This document shows, in pieces, positions 32,240 to 41,049 of a stretch of 64,000 nt of DNA. Under the pieces are notes generated by a model that made no database searches, was not told where the DNA came from, and saw only the letters and a program-made list of their open reading frames with translations. Source of the DNA: Lachnospiraceae bacterium (GTDB lineage Bacteria; Bacillota; Clostridia; Lachnospirales; Lachnospiraceae); NCBI GenBank assembly GCA_017517305.1, contig JAFWZV010000021.1, positions 1 through 64,000 of the forward strand, given 5' to 3'. Position numbers and translations under genes: made by a program. The first letter of the stretch is position 1, and every line of letters starts with the position of its first letter.

Positions 32240-32734
32240 CTAATATCCTGTTCCTGAACTAATAACCTTCCAAGAACCACCATCTTTTCTTCCCAACCAA
32301 AATATAAACATATCTTCCTCTGGTCCCCAGCTATCCTTAAAACATGCTATTTTACTTCTTGTATAATAGGTTTTGAATAGAATACATTCATCATAATCCA
32401 AGTTTCTTTCCTTTAAAGACTCCAATTCTCTTAAAGATATTTCGTCCCCATCATAAACTATCTTATCCATTCTACAACCTTCAAAGTATTCCATTCCTTT
32501 GAACTCATCCTTAACTACAGCAATAGCTTCGTCCATATCCTCTCTTGTAAAAATCTGCGATGTCTGATAATTCACTTCTGCATTTTTCACGCTGATAGGT
32601 AAGGGAATTATAATTATGCATATCAACACAACAAATGCCACAATAATAAATATACTCACTCCAACTACTATCTTCCCTAAGATACTACCGGTTCTTTTAA
32701 GCAATTTATTTTTCTCCAATTTATTTCCTTCCAT
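32240..32734 (-). CDS. Membrane-anchored protein of unknown function, tandem paralogue
   Basis: 164 residues; AGAGGT upstream of the ATG. A hydrophobic segment (about 18-45) precedes the same extracellular-type domain as its neighbour: VNYQTSQIFTREDMDEAI, YFEGCRMDKIVYDGDE, ILFKTYYTRSKIACF and FWLGRKDGGSWKV. It is cotranscribed with the paralogue and with the MBL hydrolase upstream (9-bp gap). The family occurs as small tandem copies in Lachnospiraceae as far as I recall; no function is known to me. Confidence 0.7.
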   Translation of the reverse strand: MEGNKLEKNKLLKRTGSILGKIVVGVSIFIIVAFVVLICIIIIPLPISVKNAEVNYQTSQIFTREDMDEAIAVVKDEFKGMEYFEGCRMDKIVYDGDEISLRELESLKERNLDYDECILFKTYYTRSKIACFKDSWGPEEDMFIFWLGRKDGGSWKVISSGTGY

Positions 32735-32743
32735 AGTAACCTC

Positions 32744-33562
32744 TTACATCTCATCTCCACTGTGTATGTAGTGAAGCTTTTCTCCCATAATCTCCTTCAT
32801 TATAGCAAAAGGCTCTTCACCTGTACAATGCCCTGTATAAAATGCAGTATCCATAGCTTTAAGCTCGGCAGCTATTGCTTTAATATTCTCCACATCCTCA
32901 TCGCTGTATCCGTTTTTCTTCATAAGGTGAAATCCACTTATAACCATATCCAGCTCACAGCCATACAGCTTTTTAAACTCATCTAAAATATTAAGAATCC
33001 CATTATGGGCACAGCCAGAAATTAATACCCTCTTGCCATTATCCTCAATAACCACATACTGCTCATGGCTGAAGTCATCCTGTATGAATGTACCATCAGA
33101 AAGCTTCACCGTTAACTCCAAATTCCCTGATGGAAAATGTCTTCTCCCCTTCACACCTGCAAACACGCTTATCTCATCATCAATTTTTACATTTCCATCA
33201 ATTAATCTTACCTGAGGCAGCTTAAGAATATCCTTATCTATACCAATATACTTCTCTAATGTGTCATTAGTGTGATAATACTCTCCACCAGCATTACTTT
33301 GCATATATATTGCTGCTTTCTCATTAATCTCTGCAAATTTCATAAGCCCACCGGAGTGGTCATAATGTCCATGGCTAAGCATAGCCATATCAACCTTAGA
33401 CAAATCCACTCCTAAACTCTTAGCATTTTCGGCAAATGCGTCTGATTGACCTGCATCTATTAAAAGCTTATGGTTCTTGGTCTCCACATATAAACTAAAT
33501 CCATGCTCTGAAATTATATTATCTGCCAGTGCAGTGTTTTCCATTAAACATATTATTTTCAT
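32744..33562 (-). CDS. Metallo-beta-lactamase-fold hydrolase
   Basis: 272 residues. The metal-binding signature HGHYDHSGG (His64, His66, Asp68, His69) is complete, with a later His in SGCAHNGI and another in TGHCTGE. The pattern SHGHYDHSGG with SGCAHNGILNILD matches the subfamily annotated as dihydropterin-ribofuranosyl-aminobenzene-phosphate synthase-like MBL proteins, which in bacteria have unknown substrates. No signal peptide. It is the first gene of a likely four-gene unit leading to the exonuclease. Confidence 0.85.
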   Translation of the reverse strand: MKIICLMENTALADNIISEHGFSLYVETKNHKLLIDAGQSDAFAENAKSLGVDLSKVDMAMLSHGHYDHSGGLMKFAEINEKAAIYMQSNAGGEYYHTNDTLEKYIGIDKDILKLPQVRLIDGNVKIDDEISVFAGVKGRRHFPSGNLELTVKLSDGTFIQDDFSHEQYVVIEDNGKRVLISGCAHNGILNILDEFKKLYGCELDMVISGFHLMKKNGYSDEDVENIKAIAAELKAMDTAFYTGHCTGEEPFAIMKEIMGEKLHYIHSGDEM

Positions 33563-33640
33563 CTAACATCCCTCTCATTATATTGCTTTCATAACAGAGT
33601 TTTTCAATCATTCGCCAATTATTTTATCACTACACATAAA

Positions 33641-33678
33641 AATAGGCAAGCAACCCTATTTTAGGTTGTTTGCCTATT
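33641..33678 (-). terminator. Terminator after the lipoprotein gene
   Basis: AATAGGCAA(A/G)CAACC pairs with GGTTG(T/C)TTGCCTATT across a short loop, followed on the minus strand by TTTTTATG; it lies 9 bp past the stop. Confidence 0.85.
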
Positions 33679-33686
33679 TATTAACA

Positions 33687-34079
33687 CTAATTATACTCAA
33701 TGGTTATAGTAATTCCAGCATCAAATGATTTGGACGATATGGTTATGCTCTCTCCCTTCTTTAACTTGATTTTTCTCAAATCATCAGCGTTCATGTTAAT
33801 TCCTTCCCCAATATCTTCCACAAAGCCCTCTGTCACCGATATGACAATATAATCCTTTTTTACCTTCTTTACAGTAAGGATACCAAAATTGCTATCGCTT
33901 ATCACGTCACCTTTTTTAATATCACTGCAAACCGTTTTCTCTTCACCTGAGCCCTGGTCATTCCATTTATTTTCTGTTATGGTGACTGATCCACCATCCC
34001 TCGAATCACTAAATTTATTACACCCAATCAATGCGAATGTTAAGTTTAAACTTAACACTACTAATACTATTCTTTTCAT
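33687..34079 (-). CDS. Small predicted lipoprotein
   Basis: The start is ATG 34079 (MKRIVLVVLSLN), with AAAGGA eight bases upstream; the longer frame to 34127 has no ribosome binding site. 130 residues. The N-terminal signal peptide ends in lipobox ALIGC (Cys at about 20), so it is a membrane-anchored lipoprotein. The mature part is short, with a GDVISDSNFGILTVKKVKKD beta-rich domain of unknown family. It has its own terminator. Confidence 0.75.
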   Translation of the reverse strand: MKRIVLVVLSLNLTFALIGCNKFSDSRDGGSVTITENKWNDQGSGEEKTVCSDIKKGDVISDSNFGILTVKKVKKDYIVISVTEGFVEDIGEGINMNADDLRKIKLKKGESITISSKSFDAGITITIEYN

Positions 34080-34180
34080 ATGCCATTCCTTTCTAACTCT
34101 TTTTAAATTAATCTTACACAATGTCACATATTAAATATACGAATTTAAAATAATAATTTATGGCATCCCATTACAAATTA

Positions 34181-34218
34181 CAAAAATCAGGCACAATCAT
34201 ATAAATCGTACCTGATTT
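34181..34218 (-). terminator. Terminator after bceB
   Basis: On the minus strand AAATCAGGTAC pairs with GTGCCTGATTT (one G-U) followed by TTG; 12 bp past the permease stop. Confidence 0.75.
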
Positions 34219-34229
34219 CATATTATTTT

Positions 34230-36278
34230 CTACCCCTCTATCTCCACTATTCTCTTACTAGTCCTATAAGTAGCAAGCATATATCCACCGTAAAGCACTG
34301 CCATAAGTGCCGCTGTCACGCAAATTCCCCAGAATGGACTTCCACTAAGGAAGGCCGACATAGCAAATTCCGCAAACCTCATACCGAATATGGAATGGAT
34401 TATAGCTACCACAAGAGGAAGTGTAAAGTATACTCCAATCTGAGCAAATAAGGCTTTTCTAAGCATCTTATGGTCGCTACCAATCTTCTTAAGAATCTCA
34501 TATCTTCCTGTTGAATCGATGGACTCTGAAAGTGCCTTAAGCGCAAGTAAAGCTGCACTGGCAATTAGGAATACTATACCCATGTAGATAACTATAAATG
34601 TAGATAAAAGTGTAAGTCCATTACTTGACTCAACAATAGTTACCTTAGTTCCTATAGTCATAGGTGGCAGATAATTTAAATCATCATAATTCATCTCCCA
34701 ATACTTTCCTGTTACATCAAGAAGTCTTTGCTCAACTTCCTTCTTCTCCTTCTTGCCTTCTACATTAAAGTTTCCTGCCATAAGATATCCTGAAATCTTA
34801 CCAGCACCTTCAAGGCTTGCTGCCACCTCATCAGGAACAACAACCACACCTGTATTTGTAGAACCCCCTGACATAACAATAAAGCCATTTTTACATTCCT
34901 TAGCTCCAGGCTTTAAGATGTATCCGCCACAGTCTATAGTCTGACCTGCTGCCATAGCATCATCTCTAAACTGCTTAAAGCTCTCAAAATCGCACACTAT
35001 CTCATACTCATCAGCACCAAGTTCTATCTCCTTAACCCCATACAAGACTGCCAATCTATTATAATCTGACACTGCAATAATATTTTCCTTAGTATCCCAT
35101 CTTGCTGCTGGAAACTGATCAACTGCCTTAGTATACACATCTCCTAAGCCACTTCCCCAAGTCATATTCTCAAGCTGATACATAGGAAGCTCCACCATAT
35201 CATCAGCAGCCCACTGGCTAGTAGGCATACCTTCTTCCTCAACCAACTGACTAACAGGCTTTGTACCTGTCATCATTATACTATAGTCAACAGGTGTACT
35301 ATCCTCCACAATAGTCTGCAAATCATGGGCTATAGAAAAACCTGATGCAAAGGTACATATTGTAACAAAAAGCATGAGGCAGATAATTGCCATAGTAATA
35401 GCTGATGAATTTATACTGTTACAAAACTGTCTTATAACAAATGAATTCAAGTTCTTATTATAAAGCTTCTTACAGCCTCTAAGTGCTGATAACAAGAAGC
35501 CTGACATGGACCAGAAAATCAATACTGTAGATACCACACCTACTAATATATGTCTGATTAACTCCTCCTGACTAATCTCTCCTGTACAAAAGCCTACTCT
35601 GTAATATGCATATCCCAAAGCTACCGCAGACACAAGGAAAATAATGGTTGAAATTACCGGATTCTTCAGCATCTGCTTCTCTGTTTTCTTCCCTGCTGAA
35701 AGAAGGTCAATAAGCTTATATTTTGATATGGATACTCCATGGAACACTATAACCACGAGATAAATCACAGCAAAGTTAATTGCCGTCTTAAGCAAAGCAC
35801 CCCCTGACACTGTAAATGCATAGGCACTCATATCAATCTCAAAGAATTTACCCACTATTATTGAAACAAACTGTGATGCGAATATTCCTATTCCAAGTCC
35901 CACCACAAGTGACACAACACCAACTAAGAATGTCTCACTTACAAGAATTTTTGATACCTGTCTCTTATCCATACCAAGGAGCATATATACTCCAAACTCC
36001 TTCTTTCTTCTCTTAATAAGGAAGTTGTTAGCATATATAATAAGGAATCCAAGAACAAATGCCACACCTATAGAAACTCCATCTAAAAGTATTAGCATAA
36101 GCTCTATGATATCATATCCGGAACCCGTAATACTTTTTACTACACTTTGATCTCCCACTGAATTAAACACATAGAAGATTGCCACACCGATTATAAGTGT
36201 AATAAAATACACCACATAATCTCTCATACTTTTTTTAATATTGGCCAAAGCCATCTTAAATGAGCTCATCCATCTCAC
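34230..36278 (-). CDS. BceB-type ABC transporter permease (antimicrobial peptide detoxification/sensing)
   Basis: 682 residues, the usual BceB length. Ten predicted membrane segments with a large extracellular domain of about 200 residues (roughly 320-540) between the seventh and eighth, the hallmark of BceB-type FtsX permeases. This domain binds peptide antibiotics such as bacitracin or lantibiotics in characterised systems, and the transporter also signals to the histidine kinase. The start overlaps the bceA-like stop. The extracellular domain includes STPVDYSIMM and GGSTNTGVVVVPDE. Which peptide it recognises cannot be read here. Confidence 0.9.
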   Translation of the reverse strand: MRWMSSFKMALANIKKSMRDYVVYFITLIIGVAIFYVFNSVGDQSVVKSITGSGYDIIELMLILLDGVSIGVAFVLGFLIIYANNFLIKRRKKEFGVYMLLGMDKRQVSKILVSETFLVGVVSLVVGLGIGIFASQFVSIIVGKFFEIDMSAYAFTVSGGALLKTAINFAVIYLVVIVFHGVSISKYKLIDLLSAGKKTEKQMLKNPVISTIIFLVSAVALGYAYYRVGFCTGEISQEELIRHILVGVVSTVLIFWSMSGFLLSALRGCKKLYNKNLNSFVIRQFCNSINSSAITMAIICLMLFVTICTFASGFSIAHDLQTIVEDSTPVDYSIMMTGTKPVSQLVEEEGMPTSQWAADDMVELPMYQLENMTWGSGLGDVYTKAVDQFPAARWDTKENIIAVSDYNRLAVLYGVKEIELGADEYEIVCDFESFKQFRDDAMAAGQTIDCGGYILKPGAKECKNGFIVMSGGSTNTGVVVVPDEVAASLEGAGKISGYLMAGNFNVEGKKEKKEVEQRLLDVTGKYWEMNYDDLNYLPPMTIGTKVTIVESSNGLTLLSTFIVIYMGIVFLIASAALLALKALSESIDSTGRYEILKKIGSDHKMLRKALFAQIGVYFTLPLVVAIIHSIFGMRFAEFAMSAFLSGSPFWGICVTAALMAVLYGGYMLATYRTSKRIVEIEG

Positions 36279-37026
36279 CTCCTAAGAGTGTTACCACCTG
36301 GATGATTCTATTAAAGAAATCCTTCTTAGATTCCCCTGACTCACGCTTTAGCTCTGTGAAAATTTTTCCATCCTTAATAAATATAATTCTAGATGCATAG
36401 CTGGCTGTAAATGCATCATGTGTAACCATAAGTATTGTGGCTTCAAGCTCCTTATTCAGGGTTTTAAAGCTATCAAGAAGCATTCTTGAAGCCTTAGAGT
36501 CAAGTGCTCCTGTAGGCTCATCAGCTAATATTAGCTTAGGGTTGGTTACAACAGCCCTGGCACAGGCAACTCTCTGCTTTTGTCCTCCAGACATCTGATA
36601 AGGGTACTTCTTTAAAACCTCAGTTATCCCCAGCTTGGTCGCCACTTCCTTAACTCTTTTATCAATCTCAGAGGCTCCAACCTTCTGAATAGAAAGTGCA
36701 AGGGCAATATTCTCATAAGCTGTCATAGTATCCAAGAGATTAAAGTCCTGGAATACAAAGCCAAGCTCATCTCTTCTGAACTTATTTAAAGCTGTCTTCT
36801 TAAGTGTTGTAATGTCATTGCCATTAACAAGGATACTTCCCCCTGTAACCTTATCAATAGTTGAAATACAATTAAGAAGTGTAGTCTTACCACTTCCGCT
36901 GGCACCCATGATTCCAACAAACTCTCCCTTTTCTACCAAAAAGCTTATGTCATCAAGAGCCTTGGTAAGACTTCCCTTATTTCCGTAATATTTCTCTACA
37001 TTTGTTACCTGTAATACTGTACTCAT
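36256..37026 (-). CDS. BceA-type ABC transporter ATP-binding protein
   Basis: The start is ATG 37026 (MSTVLQVTNV), with GGAGGAG directly upstream. 256 residues. Walker A GASGSGKT (41-48), signature MSGGQKQRVACARA, Walker B LILADEPTGALDS, matching the MacB/BceA subclass. It overlaps the permease start by 23 bases. Together with the kinase and regulator upstream, it forms a Bce-type four-part resistance module. Confidence 0.92.
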   Translation of the reverse strand: MSTVLQVTNVEKYYGNKGSLTKALDDISFLVEKGEFVGIMGASGSGKTTLLNCISTIDKVTGGSILVNGNDITTLKKTALNKFRRDELGFVFQDFNLLDTMTAYENIALALSIQKVGASEIDKRVKEVATKLGITEVLKKYPYQMSGGQKQRVACARAVVTNPKLILADEPTGALDSKASRMLLDSFKTLNKELEATILMVTHDAFTASYASRIIFIKDGKIFTELKRESGESKKDFFNRIIQVVTLLGGEMDELI

Positions 37027-37151
37027 TTTTCTCCTCCATAATAAATACGCTAATAATAGATACATAAATATAAGGCACATATAGGCTGTTGCCTACCCTA
37101 CATACTCATAATATTACAAATCCCCAAGTGTATCCATTTCCTAAACTTACA

Positions 37152-37177
37152 ATAACCTTACGATTTCGTAAGGTTAT
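37152..37177. promoter_or_regulatory. 26-bp palindrome before bceAB (putative response-regulator site)
   Basis: ATAACCTTACGA-TT-TCGTAAGGTTAT, perfect 12-bp arms, about 125 bp before the transporter start and 6 bp past the kinase stop. Its core CCTTAC-N6-GTAAGG recurs upstream of the response regulator gene (39043-39060). The pattern fits the TNACA-N4-TGTNA type reported for BceR-like regulators. No T-run follows, so it is unlikely to be just a terminator. Confidence 0.7.
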
Positions 37178-37182
37178 CATAA

Positions 37183-38196
37183 TTACTCAGTCATTTGAAC
37201 CATATCAGAAAGCGGAAATACAATAGTCACTGTAGTTCCCTGACCTTCCTCTGATTCAATTCCAATATTGTGCTCCAGTCTATCACATAGCTTCTTACAA
37301 AGGTAAAGACCAATTCCTGTGGAGTTCTTACCCGCTCTGCCATTACTTCCGGTAAAGCCCTTATCAAATACCCTGGAGGTCTCTGAGGACTTAATTCCGC
37401 AACCATTATCCTTTATGTGTAACAGTACTGCATTATCCTTCTTCTGGCTATAAATCTCCAGACGAAGCTTACCCTCTTCGCCGTACTTGATGCTGTTGTC
37501 AATTAACTGTCCTAGGATAAATTCCAACCATTTGCTATCACTGTATATACTCTGCTCTAAATCATGAAGGTCAATGCTAGCCCTCATATTTCTAAGTGCT
37601 TTCTTGCGCTTAAGAATAGCCTCCTGTACTATCTTCTCTAGGTTAACCTCATTAATCAGATAATCCTTCTCCACATCATTGCTTCTTGCGTAGAAAAGGG
37701 CCTGCTCCACATACCCCTCTAAGCGACCTAGTTCCTCCTCAATCCCTAAGTCCTGCTCCTTATGATTTGCCAGAATCATTTTCATGGTAGCTATAGGAAG
37801 CTTAATCTCATGCACCCAGCTTTCTATGTACTCCTTGTACTCCTTAGAGCTTCTTCTATGCTTAGAAACTCTCTCATTCATACTGACCTCCATGTCATAG
37901 AGAATTTCCTTAAATCGCTTTTCCTCCTGAACATCCCCCTGTTCTAAAAGCTCACATAGAAGATATTTCTTATCTAAGTCCTTCATTAAATTATCTATAT
38001 GCTGAAAATATTTTGCCCACCTTTTGTAATCCACATAGGTTCCAAGAAAGAATGCAAATGCACAGGCTACTGCCACATAGACCATAAGCCAGCCACTGCC
38101 CTTTATGGTAAGCAAAAATATCTCTATAGAGCAAAGCAGGCAGGCAAATATAGCCACCCACATTTTATGCTCCCTTAAGTACTGTCCATATCTCAT
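37183..38196 (-). CDS. BceS-type intramembrane-sensing histidine kinase
   Basis: 337 residues. Two closely spaced N-terminal membrane segments (about 11-30 and 36-55) with almost no extracellular loop, the mark of intramembrane-sensing kinases that take their signal from a BceAB transporter. The phosphoacceptor is His129 in SWVHEIKLPIA; the ATPase domain has NSIKYG, DNGCGI and GIGLYL. The start overlaps the response regulator by 4 bases. Confidence 0.92.
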   Translation of the reverse strand: MRYGQYLREHKMWVAIFACLLCSIEIFLLTIKGSGWLMVYVAVACAFAFFLGTYVDYKRWAKYFQHIDNLMKDLDKKYLLCELLEQGDVQEEKRFKEILYDMEVSMNERVSKHRRSSKEYKEYIESWVHEIKLPIATMKMILANHKEQDLGIEEELGRLEGYVEQALFYARSNDVEKDYLINEVNLEKIVQEAILKRKKALRNMRASIDLHDLEQSIYSDSKWLEFILGQLIDNSIKYGEEGKLRLEIYSQKKDNAVLLHIKDNGCGIKSSETSRVFDKGFTGSNGRAGKNSTGIGLYLCKKLCDRLEHNIGIESEEGQGTTVTIVFPLSDMVQMTE

Positions 38197-38924
38197 ATAA
38201 GCTGGTACCCCATTCCTCGCTTAGTTACAATTGCTCCCACTATTCCAATATCCTCAAGCTTACCCTTAAGTCTGGTCATATTCACTGTGAGAGTGTTATC
38301 GTCTACAAACATACACTCATCCCAAAGTGCATTAATAATATCATCTCTTGATACAATTTCTCCTTGGCGCTTACTTAGAACTCGAAGTATCTGTATCTCA
38401 TTCTTAGACAAATCTGCTACCATATCTCCATTTGTAATTCGACCCTTTAAAACCTCAAATGTAAAGCTTTGATTTACCTCATTGCCATCAGCATCAGTTA
38501 CAGTTTGGCTTATCCTTAATTCATCTGAAGCTGCTTGCTCCTTATAGGTCCTTCTAAGTACCGATTCCATATGAGCTATAAGTATCTGCGGGTTAAATGG
38601 CTTAGCCACGAAATCATCAGCTCCGTTATTTATAGCCATTAGCTCTGTCAGCTCATCATTCTTGCTGGTTATCATAATAACCGGTACCTCTGAGGTTGCT
38701 CTAAACTGCTTACAGACATGAAGACCATCCACTCCGGGAAGACCTATATCAAGAAGCAACAGATGTAAATTCTCATCCAACAAAAGCTTAATTAACTCAT
38801 CTGCCCTCTTACCCTCATATTCACTCGGGGCAATCAGCCTTGCCTCATATCCATTTGATGTGAGGAAATATGTAAGCTCTCTCCCTAAAGCCTCATCATC
38901 CTCTAATATTCCAATCTTTCTCAT
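38193..38924 (-). CDS. OmpR/BceR-type response regulator
   Basis: 243 residues. Receiver domain with acidic pocket Glu8/Asp9/Asp10, phosphoacceptor Asp59 in LLLLDIGLPGVDGL and conserved Lys in ADDFVAKPF; the C-terminal winged helix (about 150-243) includes TLTVNMTRLKGKLE. It should bind the twin palindromes found before its own gene and before the transporter genes, giving autoregulation and induction of bceAB. Confidence 0.93.
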   Translation of the reverse strand: MRKIGILEDDEALGRELTYFLTSNGYEARLIAPSEYEGKRADELIKLLLDENLHLLLLDIGLPGVDGLHVCKQFRATSEVPVIMITSKNDELTELMAINNGADDFVAKPFNPQILIAHMESVLRRTYKEQAASDELRISQTVTDADGNEVNQSFTFEVLKGRITNGDMVADLSKNEIQILRVLSKRQGEIVSRDDIINALWDECMFVDDNTLTVNMTRLKGKLEDIGIVGAIVTKRGMGYQLI

Positions 38925-39041
38925 ATTATCCCCCTATGATTCCTGATTTTATCGACTAATTATATCAACTCCCTATAGTTTCCACAAGTAAATTTAGGTT
39001 ACCTTTTATAAGCTTAAGTACCATTTATTAATCTTACATTT

Positions 39042-39061
39042 ACCTTACAATGTTGTAAGGT
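39042..39061. promoter_or_regulatory. Palindrome upstream of the bceRS-like genes (putative autoregulatory site)
   Basis: ACCTTACAA-TG-TTGTAAGGT, 9-bp perfect arms, same CCTTAC-N6-GTAAGG core and spacing as the site at 37156-37173. It also contains TTACA-N4-TGTAA exactly. It lies about 120 bp upstream of the response regulator start. Confidence 0.7.
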
Positions 39062-39072
39062 TGAAAAAATAT

Positions 39073-41049
39073 TTACAAGTCTAATATATCCTTATTCTCA
39101 TCCCATCCGGCACATAAATTGCCATTTGGATGAAATACCATCTCATATATATAGGACATATTCTTAATTCTCTCCTCCTCTAGACACTTTAGGTTAGCCC
39201 TTTCAGATACCATTGATATATTCTTGTAATTGTACATCTCAATATAATAATAGTGTCCCCTTACACTGTTAAAGGGTTGAAATTCAACATCCTGGTCTAT
39301 GGACTTCCATAGGCTATTCATCAATATTCTATTGCCTGATGAATACTCCTTCTTCTCAATATTTTGGGATGTCTCCTCATTAAAGGACATCATCTCCCTA
39401 AATACCACATGCTTGCACCCCAGAGTTGATACATAGTCCATATACCTTTTCATCTCTTCAACACTATCTATTCCGTCCCTACCTATAATACAGTTAAATC
39501 TTGTTCTCACATTATTCTTCTCCAGATAAGCGATGGCAGTCTTAAGCTCTTCAAAGCTGGTCATTGATTCCCTAAATCTCATAATATGCTGCACTATCTT
39601 TTCATCATAATGTGGTCTGCTAAAATTCACATGGGATATACCAGCATCTATAATCTCATCCATATGCTCCAAAATATCAGTTCCATTAGTTGTAATAACT
39701 GTTTTCCTAAACTTATACTTTTTAAGCAGCTTCATCACTCCTGAAAATGCAGGCGATATAAGTGGCTCTCCACCGGTAACAGACACACTAGGATTGTATG
39801 GTCTGATTTTCTCTAGGACATAATCCAATCGCTGAATATATTTATCCACCTCAGTTATTTTTCCACATTTTACAATTCGACCTGTGTTTTCAGTTTTAAT
39901 CTGTTCGATACAAAACCTACAGTCTGCATTACAGTAATCGTCTATAAAAATAGTGAAATTAAAGTTGCGATAAAGTTGTGCTTCCCCTTCCTTAAAAGGA
40001 ATCCACTCATGGTCCATAGGGTCAAACACATCATAATCATAATCTCTTTCTCTGTGAAATCCATGAATTCTCTTATGTGTCGCAAAGGCATCCACAAATT
40101 CCTGAAAACTGTAATCCGCTCCGAAGCAGCCACCTCCCGAATAAACGCCACTACCAGAATAAATAAAAGGTGCAACATAATCCTTCAACAAATCCCTTCG
40201 CAAAGAAAGAACAGTAAAATGCTGTCTATGCATACACACATTAACATAAAGGTCACACTTTAACCTTCTCATAGCCATATTAAGAATGAGAGTACATGGA
40301 CATCCACCTTGGAGAAATGCAATCCTCACTCCTTTACTATCCTTTATAGCCACATGGTCAATGCATTTTTCTGCATGAATAAGCTCCCTTTCATATATTT
40401 GTCTTAAGCCTTGTTCCTTGTCTTCAGAAAGCTTTACATCTTCATCCTCTACTGACAGATGCTCATAATAAAGTTTAAAATGTTCTAAAGGCTTGTGAGA
40501 AAAATGAATATACTGATATCTTATAACAGAGTACAAATCCTTTTCTTCAGGTATAAGCTTCTCTGTATATAAAGCAATATCCTCTATACTCCTTCTGTAG
40601 CAATTAAAATACTCTCCTACTTTTCTAACCACAGCCCCTTCAGTAAGATAGATTCTACTTCCATTATCTGTCCACTTTTCTCTATAATCATTAAGCTTTG
40701 TTGTGTTTCCCAAATAGACAAAGCTCTTATTAACACTATAAAGATATTCCAAGCTATACTCATTAATAGAAGGACATAGAATTATTACCTCCTGGGCCCA
40801 GTCCACCTCCTGCAGTTTACCTGTAACATCAAAATTAACACTATGTCTGTCTGTAAATATAAGCTTGAAATCTCCTCTCATCATTTTAACTATGAGAGCT
40901 GCTGCCATAAGATTATCAGGTTCTCTTTCTACGAAAATCAATCTATTGATATTCTCGCCAAGACTTCCCTCTCCTCTTATGTCAAGCTGACCAAAGCCTC
41001 TATACTCTTTTCTTTTTTCAGTTTTTCTCCTTTGCTTACCTGTAGCCAT
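39073..41049 (-). CDS. Radical SAM enzyme fused to an N-terminal DHH/DHHA1-like domain
   Basis: 658 residues. The radical SAM core starts near 365 with cluster Cys373, Cys377, Cys380 (YCNADCRFC), then SVTGGEPL and KTVITTNG, MoaA-like. The C-terminal region has FHPNGNLCAGW with a single Cys, perhaps a remnant of an auxiliary cluster site. Residues ~35-320 resemble a DHH phosphoesterase followed by DHHA1: REPDNLMAAALIVK (45-56 region), KSFVYLGNTTKL (108-119), and VLSLRRDLL ... YSGGGCFGADYSF (280-314). The catalytic Asp and His-His residues expected in DHH are absent, so it would be a pseudoenzyme or ligand-binding domain. Last gene of a four-gene operon, overlapping its neighbour by 14 bases. 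Substrate unknown. Confidence 0.75.
   Translation of the reverse strand: MATGKQRRKTEKRKEYRGFGQLDIRGEGSLGENINRLIFVEREPDNLMAAALIVKMMRGDFKLIFTDRHSVNFDVTGKLQEVDWAQEVIILCPSINEYSLEYLYSVNKSFVYLGNTTKLNDYREKWTDNGSRIYLTEGAVVRKVGEYFNCYRRSIEDIALYTEKLIPEEKDLYSVIRYQYIHFSHKPLEHFKLYYEHLSVEDEDVKLSEDKEQGLRQIYERELIHAEKCIDHVAIKDSKGVRIAFLQGGCPCTLILNMAMRRLKCDLYVNVCMHRQHFTVLSLRRDLLKDYVAPFIYSGSGVYSGGGCFGADYSFQEFVDAFATHKRIHGFHRERDYDYDVFDPMDHEWIPFKEGEAQLYRNFNFTIFIDDYCNADCRFCIEQIKTENTGRIVKCGKITEVDKYIQRLDYVLEKIRPYNPSVSVTGGEPLISPAFSGVMKLLKKYKFRKTVITTNGTDILEHMDEIIDAGISHVNFSRPHYDEKIVQHIMRFRESMTSFEELKTAIAYLEKNNVRTRFNCIIGRDGIDSVEEMKRYMDYVSTLGCKHVVFREMMSFNEETSQNIEKKEYSSGNRILMNSLWKSIDQDVEFQPFNSVRGHYYYIEMYNYKNISMVSERANLKCLEEERIKNMSYIYEMVFHPNGNLCAGWDENKDILDL

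Noticed and set aside
37152..37177. Simple terminator of the histidine kinase gene
   Set aside because: No T-run follows on the minus strand, and the same core palindrome occurs upstream of the response regulator, where a terminator reading is less natural; operator function is preferred.
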